DNA from: Collinsella sp.
Lineage (GTDB): Bacteria; Actinomycetota; Coriobacteriia; Coriobacteriales; Coriobacteriaceae
Assembly (NCBI GenBank): GCA_019414345.1
Contig: DXMF01000033.1
Coordinates: 1-64,000 of the forward strand
Direction: 5' to 3'
DNA length: 64,000 bases
The notes under the pieces were generated by a model, which did no database searches, was not told the DNA's origin, and was given only the letters and a program-made list of their open reading frames with translations. Shown one piece after another: positions 8,946 to 16,335 of the stretch. A program made the position numbers and the translations under genes. Position 1 is the stretch's first letter, and the number at the start of each line of letters is the position of its first letter.

Positions 8946-8960
8946 GCTTGGAGCTGAATT

Positions 8961-9173
8961 GAGTTGCAGACTGAGCATATGTCAGCGAAAACGCCCCTAG
9001 GCGAGCAAGGTGACGTGAAAGAGGAGGGAAGCGTACTTCGGTACGCGACCGACGATTGAACGTCAGATTGCCGCTTAGGGGCGTTTGCAGCGTCGAGAGA
9101 TCCGTCGTTCGTTAGAACGACGGAACCAAAGGTGCAGCGTCGACTAGTTGCGCGGTTTGGTAAAACCGCGTAA
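8961..9173 (-). repeat. Structured intergenic element, family A copy 1
   Basis: A roughly 200-bp element in the 3' region of dapH. Read on the minus strand, it opens with a hairpin (GGTTTTACCAAACCGCG, 9146-9173). It then has two copies of TCGACGCTGC flanking a second hairpin (9103-9122), a long outer stem (arms near 8990-9001 and 9072-9084), a GG/GA internal loop, a TGACGT/ACGTCA stem, a conserved purine-rich loop and a variable apical hairpin near 9026-9049. Copies at 60437-60603 and 30866-30966 preserve the loops but change the stems in a compensatory way. In this orientation, every copy lies downstream of and in the same direction as a gene (dapH, arcD, ECF S component). No ORF is present. 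Function unknown; a structured RNA or mobile DNA hairpin is possible. Confidence 0.7.
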
Positions 9174-9175
9174 CC

Positions 9176-9895
9176 CTAGAGCTGGCGCAGGCCCTCTTCC
9201 AGGCCGGTCTTGCTGTCGGTCTTCTCGTCGCGCATCTTGATGACGCGGGCGGGGACACCGGCCACGACGGCACCGGCGGGGACGTCCTCGACGCACACGG
9301 CGCCGGCGGCAACGACGGCACCCTTACCCACGTGCACGCCCTCCAGGACCACAGCATTGGCGCCGATCATGACATCGTCTTCGATGATGACGGGCGTGGC
9401 GCTGGCGGGCTCCACGACGCCTGCCAGCACGGTGCCGGCGCCAATGTGGCAGTTCTTACCCACGGTGGCGCGGCCGCCCAGCACGGCGCCCATGTCGATC
9501 ATGGAGCCTTCGCCAATGATGGAGCCGATGTTGATGATGGCGCCCATCATGATGACGGCACGGTCGCCGATCTCGACGCGGTCGCGGATGATCGCGCCCG
9601 GCTCGATGCGGGCGTTGATACCCTTAAGGTCGAGCATGGGCACGGCGGAGTTGCGGCAGTCGTTCTCTACATCGTAGTAGTCGATGGAGTCGGCGTTGGC
9701 GTCGAGGATTGCCTTAAGCTCATCCCAGTCACCAAAGACGGTCTTGCCACGACGACCGCCGTAGACGTGTGCATTGCCCCACTGGACCTTCATGCCCGGC
9801 TTCTCGCGCACGTACAGCTTGACGGGCGTCTTTTTGGGCGCGGTGGCGATGTAGTTGATAATCTCTTGTGCATCCATCTCGGCTGCGTTGCTCAT
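9176..9895 (-). CDS. dapH: 2,3,4,5-tetrahydropyridine-2,6-dicarboxylate N-acetyltransferase
   Basis: Transfers an acetyl group from acetyl-CoA to tetrahydrodipicolinate, the entry step of the acetylase branch to meso-diaminopimelate and lysine. The 239-residue protein has the family N-terminal domain ([20 protein letters not shown]) and then a left-handed beta-helix of hexapeptide repeats from about residue 90 to 215 ([34 protein letters not shown]). It is last in the operon lysA-dapA, dapB, dapH, 39 bp after dapB, with GGAGAGAC before its start. Expression should follow the lysine riboswitch at the head of the operon. The DapH family uses acetyl-CoA, whereas DapD uses succinyl-CoA; the length and N-terminal domain fit DapH. 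Confidence 0.93.
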   Translation of the reverse strand: MSNAAEMDAQEIINYIATAPKKTPVKLYVREKPGMKVQWGNAHVYGGRRGKTVFGDWDELKAILDANADSIDYYDVENDCRNSAVPMLDLKGINARIEPGAIIRDRVEIGDRAVIMMGAIINIGSIIGEGSMIDMGAVLGGRATVGKNCHIGAGTVLAGVVEPASATPVIIEDDVMIGANAVVLEGVHVGKGAVVAAGAVCVEDVPAGAVVAGVPARVIKMRDEKTDSKTGLEEGLRQL

Positions 9896-9934
9896 ATGCT
9901 GTCTCTCCTTTGAGGGGGTATGGTTGATAACTAG

Positions 9935-10675
9935 TTAGGCGAACATGACCTGGTCGAAGGTGTAGAAGCCGGGTTCGCGGGTGACGAGCTTCTGCGCGGC
10001 TGCCAAGGCGCCGTTGACGAAGATCTGACGGCTCGTGGCGCGGTGGGTGAGCGTGACCTCCTCGTCCTGGCCAAAGAAACTCACCTCGTGCACGCCGGCG
10101 ACGGTGCCGCCGCGCAGCGAGTGCATGCCGATCTCCTTGGGGTCGCGCGCTCCGCACATGCCCTCGCGTCCGTAGACGGGGTGGTAGCCTGCCTCGGGCT
10201 CAGCTTCGACGACGGCGTCGAGCAACAACTTGGCAGTGCCGCTGGGGGCGTCGACCTTTTGGTTGTGGTGCGTCTCGACGATCTCGCAGTCAAAGCCCGG
10301 TAGCTCGCGTGTGGCCTGTGCTACCAGATGACGCAGGGCTGCGATACCGATGGAGTAATTGCCGGAGTGCATGACGCAGACGTTCTGGCCCAGCTCACGC
10401 AGGCGGTCCATCTGATCGGGTGTGTAGCCCGTGGTGCCTGAGACTAACGCCGCGCCCGTGCGCTCGACATAGGCGACGACAGCATCGAAGGTCACGACGT
10501 TCGAGAAGTCGATGATGACGTCGGCGACTGGTGCGTTCTCGAGTTCGGTTAGATCAAAGCCTATCTGCGCGACGATATCAAAAACGGGCTGACCGGCGGC
10601 GTCGACAACGCCCTCGGCGGTGGTGCAGATGAGCGAGCCCATGCGGCCCGTTCCCATAATGACGGTCTTAATCAA
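9935..10675 (-). CDS. dapB: 4-hydroxy-tetrahydrodipicolinate reductase
   Basis: Reduces the DapA product to tetrahydrodipicolinate with NAD(P)H. The 246-residue protein has the N-terminal nucleotide-binding motif (VIMGTGRMGSLI), VIIDFSNVVTF, the VSGTTGYT loop and the diagnostic substrate-binding segment ETHHNQKVDAPSGTAK near residue 150. Its start overlaps the end of the lysA-dapA frame by 8 bp (stop at 10668, start at 10675), suggesting translational coupling. Third function in the riboswitch-controlled lysine operon. Confidence 0.95.
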   Translation of the reverse strand: MIKTVIMGTGRMGSLICTTAEGVVDAAGQPVFDIVAQIGFDLTELENAPVADVIIDFSNVVTFDAVVAYVERTGAALVSGTTGYTPDQMDRLRELGQNVCVMHSGNYSIGIAALRHLVAQATRELPGFDCEIVETHHNQKVDAPSGTAKLLLDAVVEAEPEAGYHPVYGREGMCGARDPKEIGMHSLRGGTVAGVHEVSFFGQDEEVTLTHRATSRQIFVNGALAAAQKLVTREPGFYTFDQVMFA

Positions 10676-11558
10676 GCAGACCAGCTCCCTTCAGAGCATC
10701 GGTAAGTGCGGAGCGCGTGTCGTCTGCCATGGGGCACAGCGGCATGCGGTAGTTTGCCTCGATCATACCCATCTGGGCGAGTGCTTCCTTGACGGGAATG
10801 GGGTTGACCTCGCTAAAGAGGGCATTGATGAGCGGCTGGCCGGCAATCTGGATATCGCGGGCGCGCTCCACGTCGCCGTCCAGATAGGCGCGGCACATGT
10901 CGTGCACGAGCTGCGGCTGAACGTCGGCCCACACGCTGATGGTGCCCGAAGCGCCCAGGCTCATGAGCGGCACGGTGAGGGCGTCCTCGCCCGAGTACAT
11001 GCGGAAGTCGTCGGACAGCAGGTGGGCAATCTTGGCCGCGTAGGCGACGTTGCCCGAGGCTTCCTTGATCCCCATGATGTTGGGGTGCGCGGCCAAGCGC
11101 TCTACGTTGCGCTCGCTGATGCCGCAGCCGCAGCGGCCGGGGATGTTGTACAGGATGCAGGGGATGTCCACAGCATCGGCGACGGTCTTAAAGTGCTGAT
11201 AGATGCCCTCTTCGTTGGACTTGTTGTAGTAGGGGGTGATGAGCAGCAGGCCGTCGGCTCCCAAGCCCTGGTAGGTGAGCGACTTGGTGAGCATCGTCTG
11301 CGTGGAGTTGGAGCCCGAGCCGGCGATGACGGGGACGCGTCCTGCAACATGCTTGACCACGGCGGCGACGACGGAGTTGTCCTCGTCATCGGTCATCGTG
11401 GCGCTCTCGCCGGTGGTGCCCAGGGTGAGGATGGCATCGGTGCCGTTTTGCAGGTGGAAATCGATAAGGCGTTCGAGCGCGTCAAAGTCGACGCTGCCGT
11501 CCTTTTTAAACGGCGTAACAAGGGCGACGATCGAGCCCTCAAGATTGCGGATGTCCAT
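10668..11558 (-). CDS. dapA: Dihydrodipicolinate synthase portion with its own ribosome site
   Basis: This is the DapA part of the fused frame, listed separately because it can be initiated on its own. ATG at 11558 lies five bases after GAAGGAGAAG and would give a 296-residue protein, the normal size for DapA, which condenses pyruvate with aspartate semialdehyde. Whether the cell makes only this protein, only the fusion, or both cannot be told from sequence. Confidence 0.6.
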   Translation of the reverse strand: MDIRNLEGSIVALVTPFKKDGSVDFDALERLIDFHLQNGTDAILTLGTTGESATMTDDEDNSVVAAVVKHVAGRVPVIAGSGSNSTQTMLTKSLTYQGLGADGLLLITPYYNKSNEEGIYQHFKTVADAVDIPCILYNIPGRCGCGISERNVERLAAHPNIMGIKEASGNVAYAAKIAHLLSDDFRMYSGEDALTVPLMSLGASGTISVWADVQPQLVHDMCRAYLDGDVERARDIQIAGQPLINALFSEVNPIPVKEALAQMGMIEANYRMPLCPMADDTRSALTDALKGAGLLD

Positions 11559-12977
11559 GTTCTTCTCCTTCGCGTCCGCGATCTGGATGCGTTTGTTCCA
11601 TTGGGCGGCGACTGCCAGGCGCTCGTCTTGGGCGCGACGGCGAGCACTTTCGGCGCGCGACTTGGCCAGCAGTTCTCGGCCGCTCGGCAGCACGTCGAGT
11701 GTGGCAAAGTAATCGCCCGGGCGCTCGGCGCGGCGGATGAGGTCGGCCGAGCCATCGGGGCGCAGCAGCACCTCGGCGGAGCGCAGCCGTCCGTTGTAGT
11801 TGTAGCCCATGGAGTAGCCATGCGCGCCGGTATCGTGGATCACGAGCACATCGCCCATGTCGATCTGCGGTAGCTCGCGGTCGATGGCGAACTTGTCGTT
11901 GTTCTCGCACAGATTGCCCGTAATGTCGTACGTGTTTGTGACAGGCGCCGCGGTCTTGTCGGCGCCACCCGGCTGACCCATTACCGTAATGTGGTGGTAG
12001 GCGCCGTACATGGCAGGACGGATCAGATCGACGGCGCTTGCGTCGACACCGATATAGTCCTTGTAGATCTGCTTTTCGTGGATAGCCTTGGTGACCAGGC
12101 AGCCGTAGGGCCCCATCATAAAGCGGCCCATCTCGGTGCAGATGGCCACATCGCCCATACCGGCGGGAACCAGGATTTCGTCGTAGGCCGCGTGCACCCC
12201 CTCGCCGATGGCGTGAATGTCGTTGGCCTGCTGCTCGGGCAGATAGGGGATGCCGACGCCGCCGGACAGATTGATGAAGGCGACATGTGCACCGGTCTCG
12301 CGCTCCAGGCGCACGGCAAGCTCAAAGAGGATGCGCGCGAGCTTGGGGTAGTAGTCGTTGGTGACGGTGTTGCTGGCAAGGAAGGCATGGATGCCAAAAT
12401 TCTCGGCGCCCTTGGCCTTGAGCATGCGGAAAGCCTCAAAGAGCTGCTCGGTGGTCATGCCGTATTTGGAGTCGCCGGGGTTATCCATGATGCCGTTGGA
12501 GAGCTGGAACAGGCCGCCTGGATTAAAGCGGCAGCTGACCGTTTTGGGGATGGGCCCCGCAACACGCTCAAAGAACTCGATGTGGCTGATGTCGTCAAAG
12601 TTGACGATGGCACCCAGCTTGTTGGCGAGCTCAAAGTCGGCAGCCGGCGTGTCGTTGGAAGAGAACATGATGTCGTGTCCCGTGATGCCCAGCGAGCGGG
12701 CGATCATGAGCTCGGTATAGCTCGAGCAATCGCAGCCGCAGCCGTATTCGTTGAGAATGGAGATGAGCGCCGGGTTGGGGTTGGCCTTGACGGCAAAGTA
12801 TTCCTTAAAGCCCGGGTTCCATGCAAAGGCGTCGCGCACTTCTTGCATGTTGCGGCGGATGCCCGCCTCGTCGTATAGATGAAACGGCGTGGGGAACTGC
12901 TCGACGATATGCTCGAGTGTCTCCTTGTCCACAAACGGCTGCTTGGCCGCATATGCCTCGTTGGGAGTCAATGCCAT
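10668..12977 (-). CDS. lysA-dapA: Diaminopimelate decarboxylase fused in frame to dihydrodipicolinate synthase
   Basis: One uninterrupted 769-codon frame holds two enzymes. Residues 1 to about 470 are a PLP fold-type III decarboxylase that makes L-lysine from meso-diaminopimelate: PLP lysine in YFAVKANPNPALIS, NLSGGVGIPYLPEQ, CTEMGRFMMGP, and GNLCENNDKFA near the C-terminal active site. Residues about 474-769 are 4-hydroxy-tetrahydrodipicolinate synthase: TPFKKDGSVDF, LGTTGESATM, catalytic Tyr in YNIPGRCGCG and Schiff-base Lys in GIKEASGN. The linker (QIADAKEKN) has no stop codon. A strong internal ribosome site (GAAGGAGAAGAAC) precedes the DapA methionine at 11558, so a separate DapA may also be made. 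The frame starts at 12977, 90 bases after the lysine riboswitch. A sequencing error that removed a stop cannot be excluded. Confidence 0.9.
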   Translation of the reverse strand: MALTPNEAYAAKQPFVDKETLEHIVEQFPTPFHLYDEAGIRRNMQEVRDAFAWNPGFKEYFAVKANPNPALISILNEYGCGCDCSSYTELMIARSLGITGHDIMFSSNDTPAADFELANKLGAIVNFDDISHIEFFERVAGPIPKTVSCRFNPGGLFQLSNGIMDNPGDSKYGMTTEQLFEAFRMLKAKGAENFGIHAFLASNTVTNDYYPKLARILFELAVRLERETGAHVAFINLSGGVGIPYLPEQQANDIHAIGEGVHAAYDEILVPAGMGDVAICTEMGRFMMGPYGCLVTKAIHEKQIYKDYIGVDASAVDLIRPAMYGAYHHITVMGQPGGADKTAAPVTNTYDITGNLCENNDKFAIDRELPQIDMGDVLVIHDTGAHGYSMGYNYNGRLRSAEVLLRPDGSADLIRRAERPGDYFATLDVLPSGRELLAKSRAESARRRAQDERLAVAAQWNKRIQIADAKEKNMDIRNLEGSIVALVTPFKKDGSVDFDALERLIDFHLQNGTDAILTLGTTGESATMTDDEDNSVVAAVVKHVAGRVPVIAGSGSNSTQTMLTKSLTYQGLGADGLLLITPYYNKSNEEGIYQHFKTVADAVDIPCILYNIPGRCGCGISERNVERLAAHPNIMGIKEASGNVAYAAKIAHLLSDDFRMYSGEDALTVPLMSLGASGTISVWADVQPQLVHDMCRAYLDGDVERARDIQIAGQPLINALFSEVNPIPVKEALAQMGMIEANYRMPLCPMADDTRSALTDALKGAGLLD

Positions 12978-12997
12978 GTCCCGTAAACCTCGCTATC

Positions 12998-13067
12998 CAG
13001 ACGGCGCCATCTGCGCATCGAATCCGCATAGCGTGGACCCAATGTCCGGATAGCGCTCCTGCATTGC
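12998..13067 (-). promoter_or_regulatory. Expression-platform stem-loop between lysine aptamer and lysA
   Basis: On the minus strand, GCTATCCGGAC (about 13041-13051) pairs with GTCTGGATAGC (about 13003-13013), giving an 11-bp stem with one wobble that ends a few bases before GAGGTTTACGGGAC and the lysA ATG. There is no T run after it, so control of ribosome access fits better than transcription termination. This is an inference from position. Confidence 0.5.
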
Positions 13068-13215
13068 TGCAGACAGTCCTGCGGGTGTTTCCCGCAGGCC
13101 CACCAGGTTGTTCGTGCCCGAAAAGCCCAGTTCGGCGGGTTTCGCCTCCCCACGGGGTCAAAGCCTGCCGGCTCGCCCGCGGTTCTTCGTGCCCGCGCCT
13201 CTATCAAGTGGTAAC
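13068..13215 (-). ncRNA. Lysine riboswitch (L box) aptamer
   Basis: Read on the minus strand, the leader opens with TGATAGAGGCGCGG, matching the conserved 5' element of lysine riboswitches (GAUAGAGGUGCG). Next come a stem closing on GGCGAAACCCGCCGAA with the conserved GCCGAA, and GGGCCTGCGGGAAACACC leading into ACTGTC, matching the 3' side of the aptamer. It lies directly upstream of lysA-dapA-dapB-dapH, the expected targets. A promoter reading TTGTTT, 17 bases, TAGGGT (13217-13245) would start transcription right at the aptamer. Excess lysine would repress the operon. Confidence 0.9.
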
Positions 13216-13216
13216 G

Positions 13217-13245
13217 ACCCTACCACGTTGCACTTTACCAAACAA
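13217..13245 (-). promoter_or_regulatory. Promoter of the lysine operon
   Basis: Minus-strand TTGTTT (13240-13245) and TAGGGT (13217-13222) are separated by 17 bases and end just upstream of the riboswitch. The -10 is a poor match, but position and spacing fit. Confidence 0.5.
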
Positions 13246-13357
13246 GAGTATTCGTATATAACGTTTAAAAAATGCAGGGATATGCTGGAAATAAGGGTGC
13301 GGCAATCTTGCGGCACAATAAGATGGCAACTGGCGCGCACCTATGAAAGGAACCTTT

Positions 13358-14545
13358 ATGACCGAGCTCCAAGAACTCCGTCGCTATCGGCGCGACTTGC
13401 ACAGGATCCCGGAGCTCGACTTCGATCTTCCACAGACTATCGCTTATATTGAGGGCGTGTTGAGGCCGCTCGCCTGCGAGGTGACCCATCCGTGTCCCAG
13501 CTGTGTCTGCGCTTTCTTCGATGCCGGTACGGACGCCGCGCATGCTACGGCGATTCGCGCCGACATGGATGCCCTGCCCATCGCGGAGGCAACGGGCGCG
13601 GCCTTTGCCTCGACGCATCCCGGCAAGATGCATGCGTGCGGTCACGACGGTCACATGGCCATGGCGCTCGCGGCGGCGACTTTTGTCGACCGAGCGGTTC
13701 GTGAGCAGCCGGGTGCCATCAAGCGCAACGTGCTCTTTGTGTTTCAGCCGGCCGAGGAAACGACCGGTGGCGCCAAGACGGTGTGTGAGAGCGGCGTATT
13801 CGAGCGCTATGGGGCAGATCGCATCTTCGGGTTCCACGTATGGCCCGACCTGCCTGCAAACACGTTGGCGAGCTGCTCCGGTCCATTGCTGGCGCGCTCG
13901 AGTGAGACGCACGTACGCATTCACGGGACAAGTATCCATATCGCCAAGACTTACGGCGTTCCCGTAAACGAATCACACGATGCGGCGCTGGCGGCTGCCA
14001 AGTTCTTGGTCGCCGAGCGCGAATTGATGGACGAGCTGGGCACCGACGAGCCCTGTATCGGCAAGTTTGGTCTGCTGCAGGCCGGTACCGTTTGCAATGC
14101 GGTGGCGGGGGAGGCCCATGTGGCCGGCAGCCTGCGTGTGTTTACAGACGACATGTTCGACCGTGCACGCGAGGGCGTGCACCGCGTGCTTGATGAGGCA
14201 TGCGCTGCAACGGGCTGCACGTACGATCTCGACTTTGCCGAGGGCTATCCGCCGGTTGACAACGACCCCGAGCTATTTGCCAATGTCGCGCCTGCTTTGC
14301 CCGAGCTGCAGCTCGTGGATGAGCCTTTGCTGATTGCCGAGGACTTCGCTTTCTATCAGCGCCATCTGCCGGGTGTGTTCTTCTTGCTGGGCACGGGTGT
14401 GCCAGAGGGGCAAGAAAACCCGATTGACGCTGATGGCTGCCCAGCCTATGCGATGAGTGCCCTTCACACCGATACCGTGCTCTTTGACGAGGAAGTCCTG
14501 CTCAAAGGACTCGATGTCTACAAACGATTGCTTGGCTTGGAGTGA
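13358..14545 (+). CDS. M20-family amidohydrolase, candidate N-acetyldiaminopimelate deacetylase
   Basis: A 395-residue metal-dependent amidohydrolase of the M20D type. Metal and catalytic features are visible: DMDALPI, HACGHDGHMAMALAAA near residue 95, the catalytic Glu pair in FQPAEETTGGAKT, and FGFHVWPDLP. The start at 13358 (MTELQELRRYRRDLHRIPEL) follows AAAGGA by seven bases. It is divergent from the lysine operon, with about 380 bp between the two. In the acetylase pathway an enzyme of this family removes acetyl from N-acetyl-LL-diaminopimelate, so the location beside dapH is suggestive. General hippurate or N-acyl amino acid hydrolase activity is the alternative. It overlaps or abuts a small membrane protein downstream. 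Confidence 0.85.
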   Translation: MTELQELRRYRRDLHRIPELDFDLPQTIAYIEGVLRPLACEVTHPCPSCVCAFFDAGTDAAHATAIRADMDALPIAEATGAAFASTHPGKMHACGHDGHMAMALAAATFVDRAVREQPGAIKRNVLFVFQPAEETTGGAKTVCESGVFERYGADRIFGFHVWPDLPANTLASCSGPLLARSSETHVRIHGTSIHIAKTYGVPVNESHDAALAAAKFLVAERELMDELGTDEPCIGKFGLLQAGTVCNAVAGEAHVAGSLRVFTDDMFDRAREGVHRVLDEACAATGCTYDLDFAEGYPPVDNDPELFANVAPALPELQLVDEPLLIAEDFAFYQRHLPGVFFLLGTGVPEGQENPIDADGCPAYAMSALHTDTVLFDEEVLLKGLDVYKRLLGLE

Positions 14546-14547
14546 CG

Positions 14548-14871
14548 ATGGAACGACGCCGATGGTCTGCCGTGTATAGTCCTGGTGGGTGCGGGTGCGG
14601 CTTGCTGCTGCTCCCGGTTATTGCTGTGAGCATTGGCGTGATGTTTGCGCTTGCTGGACTGGCAGCAGCGGCACTTGCGCTGTTGATTGTGGCCATTGGC
14701 GTGACGATTTGGCTATGCCGTTCTCGCGAGCAACGCCGTGCCGACGGCAAGACCAATGTCGGCTGGGTCGTCTTCCTGATTATTGCGTACCCGCTGAGCA
14801 TCAGTTACTTGGCGTTCTTTATCCTGCTGCTCATCAGCACCTTTACTGGGGAATCCGTCACGGTGGGGTAG
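14548..14871 (+). CDS. Small membrane protein (three predicted helices)
   Basis: Unrecognised 107-residue protein. ATG at 14548 is five bases after GGAG and two bases after the stop of the amidohydrolase; a GTG at 14542 overlapping that stop is an alternative start. Hydrophobic segments are seen near residues 17-35 and 36-55 (VSIGVMFALAGLAAAALALL) and 75-98 (VVFLIIAYPLSISYLAFFIL), with a basic loop SREQRRADGK between. Tight coupling to the deacetylase suggests co-expression only. A bidirectional terminator follows. Confidence 0.7.
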   Translation: MERRRWSAVYSPGGCGCGLLLLPVIAVSIGVMFALAGLAAAALALLIVAIGVTIWLCRSREQRRADGKTNVGWVVFLIIAYPLSISYLAFFILLLISTFTGESVTVG

Positions 14872-14900
14872 GCTTCGACAAGCTTCTTGAGGATGAAACG

Positions 14901-14942
14901 AAAAAGGGGTCGGATGGGCGCTTTGCCCATCCGACCCCTTTC
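14901..14942. terminator. Bidirectional intrinsic terminator
   Basis: AAAAGGGGTCGGATGGGC pairs with GCCCATCCGACCCCTTT across a short loop, with A and T runs on both sides. It separates the convergent small membrane protein and MFS genes. Confidence 0.9.
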
Positions 14943-14964
14943 GCACGGTAGTTAATTCGGTCTC

Positions 14965-16284
14965 CTACTTGGCTGCCTCGCGGCGAGCGACCTCGTCGAT
15001 CAAGATGGCATCGCCGTGCTTGGCGGCGGCAATGCTCGCGGCCATAATCATGCCCATTGCCGTGATGTAGGCGAAGAGCATCGACGGCGCCACGTCCATA
15101 ACGATGCCGGAGAGAATCGGCGTCGCCACCTGAGCCGCCATGCTCACGGTGTAGTAGTAACCGGAGTAGCGGCCCACGCTTTGGGAGCTGCAACACTCCA
15201 GAATCATCGTGTACACGCACAGGTCCACGCCGCCCAGCGCGACGCCCATCAACAAAAAGACGCCGTACAACACGGGCGAGAAGCCGGGTGCCAGCCAAAG
15301 AAGCGCGGGGCACAAAACCATGATGACGGCGGTGCCCAGGGCGACCTTTTTGCGGCCGATTTTGAGCGAAAGGTTTGCCAGGGGTACGTAGCTTAGCAGC
15401 GCGCCTGCAATCGTCACGATATTGATGATGGCATAGGAACCGCCCTCCATGCCGTAGAACAAATCGGCATAACGGCTGATATTGGTGGTCATGGCGTTAT
15501 AGCTCATGTAGTAGAAAAACGTTGCGGCGAGCAGCATGATGATGGAGCGGCGTACGCCGGCGTCTGCAATGCGATTTTTACCGCCGGCCTCGGGGGAGTC
15601 GTCTTTGTCAATCTGATCCTCGTCGATGCCCATTGACAGCGATTTCTCGCGCATCTTTTCGACGAGGGCGGGCTCACGGACAAAGATGCCGTAGACAACG
15701 GCCGACACGAGGATAAAGGCGGCCTGCAAGATAAAGAGCGGAAGATAATCAGGTTTGTCGGCCTTGGGAACCATGACCGAGATGGCGACGAGCATAAGAC
15801 CCGTTCCCGCATAGCCGACGATCTTTTCGATTGAGTCTGCCTTGGTTCGAAGTGGGCGAGGCGTAATATCGGCCACGATGGCGACCGTCATGGTGCGATA
15901 GGCGCATATTGCCAAAAGCGTGAGGATAATCGCGCCAATGAGCAGAGGTAGACTGCCCATGTTGTTGGCGAACGCGATGAGCGGGACGGAGAGTATTGCC
16001 ACCGCGGAGCCGCCCAAGATAAAGGGCGTTCGGCGCCCGAGTTTGCTTGTGCAACGGTCCGAGAGGATGCCAAAGAGCGGAAGCAGGAACAGGCCAAAGA
16101 CATTATCGATGGCCATGATCGCGCCGGTGAGCGAGTTGGATAGGCCAAAGGTCCCTGTGAGCATCTTGGGAACGATGCCGTCGTAGACCTGCCAAAAGCT
16201 GATCATGCCCATAAAGGGTAGGGAGGCGAGGGCGACGGCCTTGGTGTCGAGCCGGGCCGCCCGCTTAAGATTTGGTTGGGTCAT
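14965..16284 (-). CDS. Major facilitator superfamily transporter (GPH/SLC45-like)
   Basis: A 439-residue, about 12-helix membrane transporter. The N-terminal half shows the family A-like loop between helices 2 and 3 (GILSDRCTSKLGRRTPFILG), and the central loop is long and charged (EKMREKSLSMGIDEDQIDKDD). This pattern resembles sugar or glycoside:cation symporters and SLC45-type MFS proteins; the substrate cannot be read from sequence. ATG at 16284 follows AGGAGAACCAGC. It is downstream of, and on the same strand as, an M20 peptidase, aconitase X and a flavoenzyme, so it may import the compound those enzymes process. Confidence 0.88.
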   Translation of the reverse strand: MTQPNLKRAARLDTKAVALASLPFMGMISFWQVYDGIVPKMLTGTFGLSNSLTGAIMAIDNVFGLFLLPLFGILSDRCTSKLGRRTPFILGGSAVAILSVPLIAFANNMGSLPLLIGAIILTLLAICAYRTMTVAIVADITPRPLRTKADSIEKIVGYAGTGLMLVAISVMVPKADKPDYLPLFILQAAFILVSAVVYGIFVREPALVEKMREKSLSMGIDEDQIDKDDSPEAGGKNRIADAGVRRSIIMLLAATFFYYMSYNAMTTNISRYADLFYGMEGGSYAIINIVTIAGALLSYVPLANLSLKIGRKKVALGTAVIMVLCPALLWLAPGFSPVLYGVFLLMGVALGGVDLCVYTMILECCSSQSVGRYSGYYYTVSMAAQVATPILSGIVMDVAPSMLFAYITAMGMIMAASIAAAKHGDAILIDEVARREAAK

Positions 16285-16335
16285 GCTGGTTCTCCTGGTC
16301 GGTAAAAGCGGGGAGGGGTGCTATCGGCCCCCGTT

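Noticed and set aside
10620..11873. 417-codon plus-strand frame over dapA/lysA
   Set aside because: Shadow of the lysA-dapA frame, which has complete enzyme motifs.
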